Below, one piece after another: positions 1 through 6,919 of a DNA stretch of 11,178 nt. The notes beneath the pieces are model-generated. The model saw only the letters and a list, made by a program, of their open reading frames with translations. It was not told where the DNA came from and did no database searches. The stretch's first letter is position 1. Every line of letters begins with the position of its first letter. This DNA comes from an uncultured Phascolarctobacterium sp. (GTDB taxonomy: Bacteria > Bacillota > Negativicutes > Acidaminococcales > Acidaminococcaceae): contig CAMFZA010000040.1 of assembly GCA_946002345.1 (NCBI GenBank), forward strand, positions 1 through 11,178, in the 5' to 3' direction. The position numbers and the translations under genes are program-made.

Positions 1-1
1 C

Positions 2-832
2 AGTGAAAGGCCCGAGGTTTTGGCTCGCTTTGCGCAGTTGGCGCAGGAGCAGGAGGTGGTGGCACCCCATCTGCCGCTGTTTGCTGAGGAGGAAACTGTA
101 AGTAAGCTGTGGCTAGCTAAGCATGCGGAGGCACTGCAGTATGTCTATGAGCGCTTAGCAGACGAGCAGTCACGCAAGGTATTTGCAGCTACGCTAAACT
201 ATAAGCTGAGCGGAAAAATCAGCTATTTGTTTGACTGCACCACAGCTAGAGAGGACGATTTGCAGGGGCTGCTTGCTCCTGGGCCGGAGGAATGCTATCT
301 TGATTTAGGAGCCTATAATGGTGATACCATAGAGGAGCTGGGACGTATGACATCTTGGCAGTGGCAGCAGGTTGTGGCAGTGGAGCCGGACAGGCGCAAC
401 TGCCGTAAGCTGCGCGCCTTGGCAGAGGAGCTTGCGCAACGGGGCTTAGCCGTTGAGGTACACGAAGGTGGCATTTGGGATGCTGCAGGGGAGCTTAGCT
501 TTAGTGATAGCGGTGGCAGGCAGTCCACCTTTATAGGGGCAAGTAAAAAGGTGGTGCCAGTGACCACTATTGATATAGTAGCATCAGGACGCCCCATTTC
601 CTACATCAAAATGGATGTGGAGGGGGCGGAGGTACAGGCCCTGACAGGTGGTGTTAGGACTATTACCCAATATAAGCCCAAGCTTTTGGTAGCGGCATAT
701 CACTATGATGTGGATTTATTCCGGCTGCCCCAGCTGATTTGGCAGCTAGTGCCCGATTATAAAATTTATTTGCGTAAGCATCCCTATGTGCCTGCTTGGG
801 AATTAAACTTTGTGGCGGTGGCAAGCCGGTAA
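2..832 (+). CDS. FkbM-family SAM-dependent methyltransferase, 5' end outside the window
   Basis: The reading frame is open from the first bases of the window, so the N-terminus lies upstream; an internal TTG at 20 has no ribosome-binding site and is unlikely to be the start. The C-terminal 190 or so residues are a Rossmann methyltransferase. Motif I is YLDLGAYNGDT, followed by an acidic SAM-ribose motif (VAVEPDRRN), and then IKMDVEGAEVQALTGG, the signature of FkbM-type O-methyltransferases. The domain ends in a typical beta-strand pair (WELNFVAVAS). The preceding 85 residues or so are charged and helical and not recognised. FkbM enzymes methylate hydroxyls of sugars, polyketides or peptides; the substrate cannot be told here. 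The gene ends at TAA and is closed by the hairpin at 839-893. Family assignment is firm; the role is unknown. Confidence 0.85.
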   Translation, partial: SERPEVLARFAQLAQEQEVVAPHLPLFAEEETVSKLWLAKHAEALQYVYERLADEQSRKVFAATLNYKLSGKISYLFDCTTAREDDLQGLLAPGPEECYLDLGAYNGDTIEELGRMTSWQWQQVVAVEPDRRNCRKLRALAEELAQRGLAVEVHEGGIWDAAGELSFSDSGGRQSTFIGASKKVVPVTTIDIVASGRPISYIKMDVEGAEVQALTGGVRTITQYKPKLLVAAYHYDVDLFRLPQLIWQLVPDYKIYLRKHPYVPAWELNFVAVASR

Positions 833-838
833 TTCTTT

Positions 839-893
839 GGAAATGTGTATTTACAGTGGAGACCTTGTGCTTCTGCTCTAAATACACATTTTT
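839..893 (+). terminator. Long hairpin after the methyltransferase gene, probable intrinsic terminator
   Basis: The arms 841-853 (AAATGTGTATTTA) and 879-891 are perfect 13-base inverted repeats. Allowing G-U pairs and one C-C mismatch, the RNA stem extends to about 21 pairs (841-861 with 871-891) around a 9-base loop. Runs of T (889-893 and 895-899) follow the stem. It begins seven bases after the methyltransferase stop codon. The stem is AT-rich at its base, so it may act in both directions or as an mRNA 3' stabiliser. Confidence 0.6.
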
Positions 894-1134
894 GCTTTTG
901 CATAGGGACGCAAAATGTCCATATAGGACAAAAATGGCCACATGTAATCTCGTGGTGGAATGTCTACCCAATAAGCGTAAATGTGACACAAAAAGTTAAA
1001 AATATGTTAAAGTTTTGTAAAGTGTAAGCAGGAAGAAATCGGACTGTAGCGAATTTTTCTAATAAGGGTGTAGAATGTCGTTTACACTAGTAAATTAAAT
1101 ATCAACGAAGATAAGGAAAAAGGAGTGTTTGTGA
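894..1134 (+). promoter_or_regulatory. Regulatory gap upstream of the binding-protein gene
   Basis: No gene is seen here; short open frames lack ribosome-binding sites. The stretch should hold the promoter of the importer operon. Candidate -10 elements are weak: TAGAAT at 1071-1076 with no good -35 box. A GTGACA at 983-988 resembles a -35 box but lacks a good partner. Two small inverted repeats are present: TGTCC-ATATA-GGACA at 916-930, and TTTAC-ACTA-GTAAA at 1081-1094 just upstream of the ribosome-binding site. GGGAC at 905-909 could compete for the GTCC at 917-920. I recognise no known riboswitch or Fur box. Confidence 0.35.
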
Positions 1135-2172
1135 ATGAAAAAATCTAAATGGATGCTTGGCGCAGCAGCAATTTTGGCATTGAGCGTAGCATTGGCTGGC
1201 TGCGGTGGCGGCGACAAAAAGGCTGAGAAAAAAGCTACTGGCACTAAAGGCGAATTGATGGTTTATACCTCTATTTATCCTGATATCATCGACAATATGT
1301 GCAAACCCAATGTTGCTAAAGCATTCCCCGAAATGAAGGTTAACTGGTTCCAAGGCGGTACCGAAAAAGTTGTTACCAAGATTACCGGCGAAATCAAAGC
1401 TAAGAAGATTGGCGCTGACGTATTGATGGTAGCAGATCCTTCCTACTATCTGAAATTAGAAGATCAAAAACTCTTGCTTCCTTACAAATCCAAGGAAGAA
1501 AAGAATTTGATTAACGATAAAGCAGCTGATGGCGCTTGGTATGCAGTTCGTGTTTGCAACATGATTATTGCTTACAACGCTGATAAACTGAAGGCTGAAG
1601 ACGCTCCGAAAAACTGGACCGATTTGGCTGACCCGAAATGGAAGGGCAAAATCGCTATGCCTAACCCGATGCTGAGCGGCACCGCTTATGTAGCAGTTGG
1701 CGCATTGGCTGACAAATATGGTTGGGAATACTTCGATAAACTGAAGGCTAACGGCCTGCGCGTTGAAGAAGGCAACTCCGCTATTCAAAACAAGCTGTTG
1801 ACCGGCGAATATGCAGCTGCAATGATTCTGGAAGAAAACATCCTGAAGCTGGCTAACACCAAGAAAGAGCCTCTGAAGGTTATTTATCCGAAAGACGGCG
1901 TAGTTCAAGTTCCTTCCCCTATCGCAATCTTCAACACCACCAAGAATCCTGAAGGCGCTAAAGCTTTGGTTGACTGGTGGCTGAGCAAGGAAGGCCAACA
2001 AGCAGTTGTTAAGGGCTGGATGCACTCCGTTCGTGGCGACGTTAAAGAGCCTATTGGTTCCGTTCCAACCAAAGGTCTGACCGACGGCAAGATCAAAGTT
2101 GACTGGAGAAAACTGGCTGACAACAACGCTAAAATCAAAGAAGAGTTCCGTAAGAGAGTTATGGACAAATAA
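1135..2172 (+). CDS. ABC importer substrate-binding lipoprotein (iron/AEP/polyamine type)
   Basis: This is a 345-residue exported lipoprotein that captures a solute outside the membrane for the permease and ATPase encoded downstream. Residues 1-23 form a lipoprotein signal with lipobox LAGC, giving lipidation at Cys23, followed by a Gly/Lys-rich linker. The mature part starts with the strand MVYTSIYPD and continues with GADVLMVADPSYYLKL, as in cluster D type II binding proteins (FbpA/AfuA, PhnS, PotD relatives). The ATG is preceded by AAAAAGGAG nine bases upstream. Codon choice is strikingly uniform (GCT, GTT, AAA, GAA, AAC), unlike the neighbouring methyltransferase, which suggests high expression. 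The YY pair at about residues 102-103 recalls, but does not prove, an iron-binding tyrosine pair. The substrate could be ferric iron, a phosphonate or a polyamine. Confidence 0.85.
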   Translation: MKKSKWMLGAAAILALSVALAGCGGGDKKAEKKATGTKGELMVYTSIYPDIIDNMCKPNVAKAFPEMKVNWFQGGTEKVVTKITGEIKAKKIGADVLMVADPSYYLKLEDQKLLLPYKSKEEKNLINDKAADGAWYAVRVCNMIIAYNADKLKAEDAPKNWTDLADPKWKGKIAMPNPMLSGTAYVAVGALADKYGWEYFDKLKANGLRVEEGNSAIQNKLLTGEYAAAMILEENILKLANTKKEPLKVIYPKDGVVQVPSPIAIFNTTKNPEGAKALVDWWLSKEGQQAVVKGWMHSVRGDVKEPIGSVPTKGLTDGKIKVDWRKLADNNAKIKEEFRKRVMDK

Positions 2173-2205
2173 TCTACCTGTAGTGTAACAATGTAATTCA
2201 TAGGC

Positions 2206-2236
2206 AAAACAGGGACGCTTAGGCGCTCCCTGTTTT
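2206..2236 (+). terminator. Hairpin between binding-protein and permease genes, probable partial terminator
   Basis: AAAACAGGGA at 2206-2215 pairs with TCCCTGTTTT at 2227-2236. The stem continues as CGC with GCG across a single bulged C and closes on a four-base TTAG loop. The right arm itself ends in four T residues. It lies 34 bases after the binding-protein stop and before the permease. Such hairpins commonly stop most transcripts or protect the upstream mRNA, so that binding protein is made in excess over membrane components. Confidence 0.65.
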
Positions 2237-2308
2237 CCTGCTTTATTCTTAAGTCCCCAAAACCCCTGTAATTTGAGATTTTTTAGGGAAGGAGAAACAT
2301 TACTTTCC

Positions 2309-2839
2309 ATGCTATCATCACGTATCAACAGCAAAACAATTGTTATTTCACTATCCGTGCTGCTGCTGCTCTATTTTGTAATCTTCCCCATGGGAATTTT
2401 GCTTTTTGACAGCATTGTCAAGGATGGTGCCATTAATCTAGAAAACTACCGTAATGTATACAGCGCCGACGTTAACTGGAAGGCTTTGACCAATACCGTA
2501 GAGCTGTCCCTTATGGTTATGATTGCCAGCGTTATCATCACTTTCCCGCTGGCTTGGCTGGTTGGCCGTACCGATATGCCCGGCAAAAAGGGCTTCCGTA
2601 CATTGCTTGTTTCCAGCTATATGATTCCGCCCTATGTTGGCGCTATTGCTTGGGTACAGCTTTTGAACCCCAGCGTAGGCTATTTGAACAATATTTTTAA
2701 ATGGATGTTTGGCCTTGAGACAGCCCCTTTTGATATTTATACCTTCTGGGGCTTGGCGTGGGTACTGACGTTGTTCTATTCTCCCTTTGCCTTCATAACT
2801 ATTTTCCGCTCAATGGAGAAAATGGACCCCACCTTGTAG
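2309..2839 (+). pseudogene. Fused ABC permease, N-terminal portion up to an in-frame TAG
   Basis: This is the first 176 codons of a two-domain inner-membrane permease of the FbpB/PhnU type, in which two six-helix halves are fused in one chain of about 550 residues. The ATG at 2309 follows GGAAGGAG (2287-2294) at a rather long 14-base spacing. A TTG at 2273 is in frame but has no ribosome-binding site. Likely membrane segments are near residues 10-33, 62-86, 98-119 and 144-166. The frame then meets TAG at codon 177, immediately before the EAA loop that contacts the ATPase, and continues in the same frame to 3982 without further stops. Family members usually have Glu here (LEEAA), as in the second half of this same protein. 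If TAG is a true stop, the product lacks its coupling loop and should be non-functional. Confidence 0.8.
2837..2839 (+). other. In-frame amber codon inside the permease gene
   Basis: The codons read TTG TAG GAA GCT GCC. The matching site in the second half of the permease (3677-3688) reads TTG GAA GAG GCT. A single G-to-T change from GAG to TAG would explain the stop. No frameshift is involved, because the frame is identical on both sides. Annotated genes here (thiW, the CoA-transferase and the M48 protease) end in TAG, so the codon acts as a stop elsewhere in this genome. Confidence 0.9.
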
Positions 2840-3982
2840 GAAGCTGCCCGCTTATCCGGCGCTTCTCCGCTGCGTACCGTGCTGGACGTAACCCTGCCCC
2901 TGATGGCACCCTCCATTTTAGCCGGTGGCCTTTTGGTATTCATCGCCGCAGGCTCCTGCTTCGGTATCCCCTCCATTGTTGGTATGCCCGGTAATATCGA
3001 GGTTATGACCACCCGTATCGTAACCTATATTTACATGGGTGACGATGCCGGTATTCGTGATTCCACAGCCTTGGCTGCCTCCCTGATGTTCATTGCTAAC
3101 ATCCTTTTGATGGGCATGACCTGGATGATGGGCCGCAAGGATTATACCACTATTTCCGGTAAATCTACCCGCCCGAATATTGTAGAGCTGGGCAAATGGC
3201 GTTGGCCTGCCTTCTGTGCAGTGGGCCTTTATGGTGCAATCGCCGTAATTATCCCCTTGGGCTCCATCGTGCTGACATCCTTCCTGAAGTCCATGTCCAA
3301 GCCCATTACCTGGTCCAATATCGGTATTGATCCCTGGATTCCCGTTATTACCAGTGCTCAATACATGGAAAGCGTGTGGAATTCCGTGGTTTACGGCGTT
3401 ATTGCCGCTACCATCGGCACATTGTTGAGCCTCTTTGTGGCTTACTTAGCTGTTAAAACTCAGATTAAGGGTCGCAGCATTCCTGACCTTTTAGTAGTAA
3501 TTGGCGGTTCCACTCCCTCCATCGTTATTGCCTTGGCCTTGATTATTACCTTCAGCGGCAACTATGGCCTGAACCTGTACTCCACCGTGTGGATTATCAT
3601 CGTCAGCTATCTAGTTAAGTACATGACCATGTCCGTGCGTACTATTGCGGCTGCGCTTAGTCAGGTACACATTTCCTTGGAAGAGGCTGCGCTGAACTCC
3701 GGTGCTAACTGGCTGCGTTGCTGCAAGGATATTATTATCCCGTTGATTGCTCCTTCCGTAATCGCCGGCTGGTTCTTGATTTTCATGCCGTCCTTCTACG
3801 AATTGACCATGTCTTTGCTGCTGTATGGCAGTGACACCAAGACCATTGGCGTATTGCTGTACGAGCTGCAAACCTATGCTGATACCCAGAATGCCTCCGT
3901 GCTTTCTGTAATTATTCTGGCTATCGTCCTCATTGGTAACTTGATCCTGAACAAGCTTTCCAAGGGTAATGTTGGTATTTAA
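2840..3982 (+). pseudogene. Fused ABC permease, C-terminal portion after the in-frame TAG
   Basis: This continues the permease in the same frame. It opens with the first EAA loop (EAARLSGASPLRTVLDVTLP), then the last helices of half one, a linker near GRKDYTTISGKSTRP, and the complete second half, with its own EAA loop beginning at about codon 459 of the intact gene (LEEAALNSGANWLRCCKDII). Intact length would be 557 residues, the usual size for fused FbpB-like permeases. GTG at 2879 and ATG at 2903 are possible internal starts, but neither has a ribosome-binding site, and an independent product would begin after the first EAA loop. The sequence downstream of the stop is otherwise well conserved, so any inactivation is recent, or the codon is read through, or the base is wrong. 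The stop TAA lies 17 bases before the ATPase start. Confidence 0.8.
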
Positions 3983-3999
3983 CAAGGAGTGAACAATAA

Positions 4000-5043
4000 A
4001 TGTCTGAGGTAAGAATTGAGCATGTATTTAAACGTTTCGGCAGCGTAACTGCTGTAAACGATTTTAATCTAGTTGTTAAGGATGGAGAATTTGTTTCCAT
4101 TCTGGGTCCCTCCGGCTGCGGCAAGACTACTACCCTGCGTATGATTGCAGGCTTCGAGCGTGCCACCGAGGGTGAAATTTATATTGGTGAGCAATGCGTA
4201 AGCTCCTCCATCAAGGGCTCCTTTGCTCCTCCGGAAAAACGCGATATTGGCATGGTGTTCCAATCCTATGCTGTATGGCCCCATATGACTGTGGCTGAAA
4301 ACGTGGGCTATCCCCTGAAAATAAAAAAGGTGGATAAGGCTGAGCGCGAACGCCGCGTGCAGGAAATGCTGGAGCTGGTGCACTTGGGTGAATATGGCAA
4401 GCGTTATCCCAACCAATTGTCCGGTGGTCAACAACAGCGTGTAGCTTTAGCTCGTGCACTGGTGGCTGAGCCCGGCCTGTTGCTTTTGGACGAGCCCTTG
4501 TCCAATTTGGATGCTAAGCTGCGTGAATCCATGCGCTTTGAGATTTTGGAAATCCAAAAGAAAACCGGCATCACCGTTGTTTATGTAACCCATGACCAGG
4601 GCGAAGCAATGGCTATGAGTGACCGTGTGGTCGTAATGAGCATGGGCGTTGTGCAGCAAATCGGCGCTCCTCATGAAATCTACACCCAGCCTGCTAACAA
4701 GATGGTTGCTGACTTCATTGGCTTGGTTAACTTTATGGAAGGCGAAGCGAAGGGTGACCGCGTCTTCCTTAAGGGTAGCAAGGTTTCCTTCCCCAACACC
4801 AGCAAGGTTACTGGCGAAGCTACCATTGCTGTACGTCCTGAAAACATTAGCTTGTCCTTGGTTGGTGGGCATATCGTAGGCCAGGTGACCCATCGCTTGT
4901 ATTTGGGCGATGCAGTGGAGTATCGTGTGAAGGTTGGCGACCATGATGTGCGCGTTATTGTCAAGGGTGCGGACCTGAACTCCATTCCCGATGGCGCCAA
5001 AGTATATCTGGACTTTGACCGGGTAATGGTTTTTGAAAAATAA
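4000..5043 (+). CDS. ABC importer ATPase, FbpC/PotA-type with TOBE domain
   Basis: This is a 347-residue cytoplasmic ATPase that powers the importer. Its motifs are in order and intact: Walker A GPSGCGKTT (36-44), Q-loop Gln88 in VFQSYAVWPHMTV, signature LSGGQQQR (140-147), Walker B LLLLDEP (160-166), D-loop SNLDAKLR, and switch His198 in VTHDQGEAM. Residues from about 245 form the C-terminal TOBE region that distinguishes the CUT1/FbpC/PotA class from simple NBDs. FAPPEKRDIGMVFQSYA is typical of ferric-iron and 2-aminoethylphosphonate systems. The start ATG follows AAGGAG at ten bases. The gene belongs with the permease (17-base gap) and ends just before a strong terminator. Substrate cannot be read from the ATPase. 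Confidence 0.9.
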   Translation: MSEVRIEHVFKRFGSVTAVNDFNLVVKDGEFVSILGPSGCGKTTTLRMIAGFERATEGEIYIGEQCVSSSIKGSFAPPEKRDIGMVFQSYAVWPHMTVAENVGYPLKIKKVDKAERERRVQEMLELVHLGEYGKRYPNQLSGGQQQRVALARALVAEPGLLLLDEPLSNLDAKLRESMRFEILEIQKKTGITVVYVTHDQGEAMAMSDRVVVMSMGVVQQIGAPHEIYTQPANKMVADFIGLVNFMEGEAKGDRVFLKGSKVSFPNTSKVTGEATIAVRPENISLSLVGGHIVGQVTHRLYLGDAVEYRVKVGDHDVRVIVKGADLNSIPDGAKVYLDFDRVMVFEK

Positions 5044-5063
5044 ACTACAAATCATAAAAATTT

Positions 5064-5093
5064 TAGGCTGGCACACCTGCCAGCCTATTTTTT
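5064..5093 (+). terminator. Intrinsic terminator of the importer operon
   Basis: TAGGCTGGCA (5064-5073) and TGCCAGCCTA (5078-5087) form a perfect ten-pair stem with a CACC loop, followed directly by six T residues (5088-5093). It lies 20 bases past the ATPase stop, so the operon ends here and the next gene needs its own promoter. Confidence 0.92.
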
Positions 5094-5115
5094 CTGCTTT
5101 TTGCTTGTCAAGGTG

Positions 5116-5124
5116 TGATATAAT
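5116..5124 (+). promoter_or_regulatory. Extended -10 promoter of the second binding-protein gene
   Basis: TGATATAAT is a perfect extended -10 element (TGn plus TATAAT). No good -35 box lies 16-18 bases upstream, where the terminator U-tract sits, as is tolerated by extended -10 promoters. Transcription should begin near 5131, giving a leader of about 20 bases that contains the ribosome-binding site. Confidence 0.7.
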
Positions 5125-5150
5125 GATAAAGGAAAGGCGGATTAAGAATA

Positions 5151-6161
5151 ATGCGAAAACTAGCTTTTGCAAAGATATTATGTGTGCTGCTAGCCTTAGT
5201 AATGTTAGGTGGCTGCGGTGGTGAAAAGCCCCAGGAAAAGCCACGACTGGAGCTGTGCAGCAGTATGAATAAGGCGTTTACGGAGCTTATTGCTGAGAGC
5301 TTTAGTAAAAAAAGTGGCGTGAAGGTGGTTGTAAGCTATCTTCCCGGTGGCACGCAGCAACAACGCTTTGACTATTTACGTCAGCACAAATTCGATATTT
5401 GGTTAGGTGGTACCAGCGAAGAATTCTACCTAGCAGATGAGCAGCATATTTTAGAGCCCTATTTGGCTAAGGAATCCTACAGAGTTCCGGCAGAGCTGCG
5501 CAATCGCACAGGTGAATGGACCAGTCTTTATTTGAGTTATATTGCTTTGTTGAGCAATAAGAATAATCTGCAGGCTTATGGGCTTTATGCGCCTGAAAGC
5601 TGGGATGAGCTGTTGGCTAATCAGCTGAAGGATGAGATTGCCATGGCCGATTTTGCCCAGGGGGGTGCCAGCTTTGGCATGTTGACCTCAATTTGGCAGC
5701 TGCGCGGACGGGAGGCTGCCCTAGCATATGCGGCCAAGCTCAATGCCCAAAACCCGGACTATACCTCTGGCTTTGGTGAGGCTGTGGACAAGGTGTATAT
5801 TGGTAAAAAAACTGTTGCTGTGGTGCCGCTGGATTATGCACTGCTCTTGGAAACACGGCATCGCCATCTTTTTGCTACGGTGCCCAAGGATGCTAACCGC
5901 AATATCCTGACCGGGGCCGCCATTATCAAAGGGGCGGCGCACGGGCAGCTGGCTCGGGACTTTTTGGACTATCTCATGAGCGATGAGGGGGCGGAACTTC
6001 TGCCCAAGAATGGCTATCACTATATGTGGCATGTAAAAAATTATCCCTACAACGATGGTCGTAGGGAACTTATCGGCAATGTGCAGGTTCCGGTGGATGA
6101 TTTAAGCTGGACCTCCACCTATAAAGCCGAGATTATCAAAAAATGGACTCAGGCGAATTGA
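5151..6161 (+). CDS. Second solute-binding lipoprotein next to the ABC importer
   Basis: This is a 336-residue exported lipoprotein. The signal peptide ends in lipobox MLGGC with lipidation at Cys22. The mature part begins LELCSSMNKAF and contains the type II binding-protein pattern seen in FbpA/AfuA-like proteins: an N-lobe strand, VVSYLPGGTQQQRFDYL, FDIWLGGTSEEFYLA, then ESWDELL, and near the C-terminus a repeat of the usual DFLDYLMSDEGAELL helix. The ATG follows GGAAAGGCGG at about ten bases. It is transcribed from its own extended -10 promoter after the terminator of the importer operon, and the bidirectional hairpin at 6192-6224 ends it. It probably shares the importer or responds to the same solute, but it differs clearly from the first binding protein and has less biased codons. 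It could instead serve a sensor system or an unlinked permease. Confidence 0.82.
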   Translation: MRKLAFAKILCVLLALVMLGGCGGEKPQEKPRLELCSSMNKAFTELIAESFSKKSGVKVVVSYLPGGTQQQRFDYLRQHKFDIWLGGTSEEFYLADEQHILEPYLAKESYRVPAELRNRTGEWTSLYLSYIALLSNKNNLQAYGLYAPESWDELLANQLKDEIAMADFAQGGASFGMLTSIWQLRGREAALAYAAKLNAQNPDYTSGFGEAVDKVYIGKKTVAVVPLDYALLLETRHRHLFATVPKDANRNILTGAAIIKGAAHGQLARDFLDYLMSDEGAELLPKNGYHYMWHVKNYPYNDGRRELIGNVQVPVDDLSWTSTYKAEIIKKWTQAN

Positions 6162-6191
6162 TGTCCGGGTCATCTCTGTTGTTAGAACAAA

Positions 6192-6224
6192 AAGGTAGAA
6201 CTACCAGATGGGTGGTTCTACCTT
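6192..6224. terminator. Bidirectional terminator between convergent genes
   Basis: AAGGTAGAACTACC (6192-6205) pairs with GGTGGTTCTACCTT (6211-6224) over 14 positions with one G-U pair and a six-base loop. The plus strand has AATTTT after it. The minus strand has TTTTTG after it (plus-strand AAAAA at 6189-6193), so it can end both the plus-strand binding-protein gene and the minus-strand arsR operon. Confidence 0.8.
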
Positions 6225-6233
6225 AATTTTATG

Positions 6234-6250
6234 GGTAGTAAAATACTACC
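6234..6250. repeat. Second small inverted repeat in the convergent gap
   Basis: GGTAGTA (6234-6240) and TACTACC (6244-6250) are perfect 7-base inverted repeats around AAA. They share the GGTAG/CTACC arm sequence with the larger hairpin ten bases to the left. The repeat lies just beyond the arsR stop codon and may be an auxiliary part of the minus-strand terminator. Confidence 0.5.
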
Positions 6251-6283
6251 GAAAAGAATGTTCGTTTAATATACAGGATGATT

Positions 6284-6613
6284 TTAGCCCAGCTTATGCT
6301 TAACATGGTCCAAGGCCTGATCAAAAAGGGAGAGCACATGGGCATCATCTAGGGAATAAATGACCTCCTTGCCATCCTTGGTGAATTTTACTAAATTTGT
6401 GGATCTAAGGATACGCAGCTGATGGCTGATGGCAGAATGGGTCATATCCAAGGCTTCAGCAATGCAGGTGACGCACATTTCCTGATGGGCTAAAAGAGCC
6501 AAAATGCGAATCCGAGTAGGGTCACTGAGCACCTTAAAGGTATCGGCCATGGGCTGGATGTATTTTTCGTCCTCCTGTCCTGGAAGAGGAAGATTATGTT
6601 GATGAATATGCAT
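6284..6613 (-). CDS. ArsR/SmtB-family metal-sensing repressor, probable zinc type
   Basis: This is a 109-residue winged-helix repressor of the ArsR/SmtB family. The DNA-recognition region is MTHSAISHQLRILRSTNLV (57-75), followed by a beta-hairpin wing (KFTKDGKEVIYSL). The last helix carries D90-x-H92-x10-H103-x2-H106, exactly the spacing of the alpha-5 zinc/cobalt site of CzrA, SmtB and ZiaR. A partial alpha-3-like segment is present, EMCVTCIAEAL with Cys47 and Cys50. It differs from the ELCVCDL core of CadC and ArsR. The N-terminus (MHIHQH) may add ligands. Binding of metal at alpha-5 normally releases the operator. It is the last gene of the thiW operon; the start ATG follows AGGTG by eight bases and lies 14 bases after the upstream stop. 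Zinc sensing is inferred from the motif. Confidence 0.9.
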   Translation of the reverse strand: MHIHQHNLPLPGQEDEKYIQPMADTFKVLSDPTRIRILALLAHQEMCVTCIAEALDMTHSAISHQLRILRSTNLVKFTKDGKEVIYSLDDAHVLSLFDQALDHVKHKLG

Positions 6614-6627
6614 GATTTCACCTGCTT

Positions 6628-6918
6628 TTACTTTTTGCTGTGCATGGAAAGCCCCTTGTTAAAGAAAAACAAGAGACAAACATAATAGGTAAAGCCACCG
6701 GTGGTGGTACGGGTCAAAAACCACGAGGGAAAGAGAAAGAAGCTGACAAACAGGAAGAGGATTTGTGGTAAAACGCTGAAGAGACCTGCCAAGCCTCCTT
6801 CGTGCAGTGCTTCACGGATTTTTAGTGCTGCCAATACGCTATAGCGAGAGGCGAAAATGCCGAAAAACATGCCGCTTATGCCATAAAGCAGGTAGGTCAC
6901 GATTTGGTGGAAGGTCAT
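6628..6918 (-). CDS. Small unrecognised membrane protein between thiW and arsR
   Basis: This is a 96-residue, strongly hydrophobic protein that I do not recognise. Three membrane segments are likely, near residues 7-23, 43-65 and 74-88, with a short basic tail (SMHSKK) and a polar loop containing KIREALHEGG. It is certainly in an operon: its ATG begins one base after the thiW stop (TAG C ATG), the ribosome-binding site GAAGGCAGG lies inside the end of thiW, and arsR follows 14 bases later. A role as an accessory to the ThiW transporter is suggested only by position. It does not resemble an ECF T component or an ATPase, and it lacks their motifs. Confidence 0.7.
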   Translation of the reverse strand: MTFHQIVTYLLYGISGMFFGIFASRYSVLAALKIREALHEGGLAGLFSVLPQILFLFVSFFLFPSWFLTRTTTGGFTYYVCLLFFFNKGLSMHSKK

Positions 6919-6919
6919 G

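Noticed and set aside
796..1027. Small open frames in the gap after the methyltransferase
   Set aside because: They overlap the hairpin and the end of the real gene, have no ribosome-binding site and no protein-like pattern.
894..1134. Fur box for iron control of the importer
   Set aside because: No stretch resembles the 19-base Fur consensus; the inverted repeats present are short and different.
1456..2334. Long antisense open frame opposite the binding-protein gene
   Set aside because: It mirrors a strongly codon-biased gene on the other strand and shows no domain or start signal.
2273..3982. Genome-wide recoding of TAG as a sense codon
   Set aside because: thiW, the CoA-transferase and the M48 protease all end in TAG at family-typical lengths, so TAG is a normal stop here.
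2879..3982. Independent half-size permease starting at GTG 2879
   Set aside because: There is no ribosome-binding site, and the frame joins seamlessly to conserved permease sequence upstream of the GTG.
4447..5244. Antisense frame of 265 codons opposite the ATPase
   Set aside because: It is a shadow of intact Walker-motif coding sequence and runs across a terminator and a promoter.
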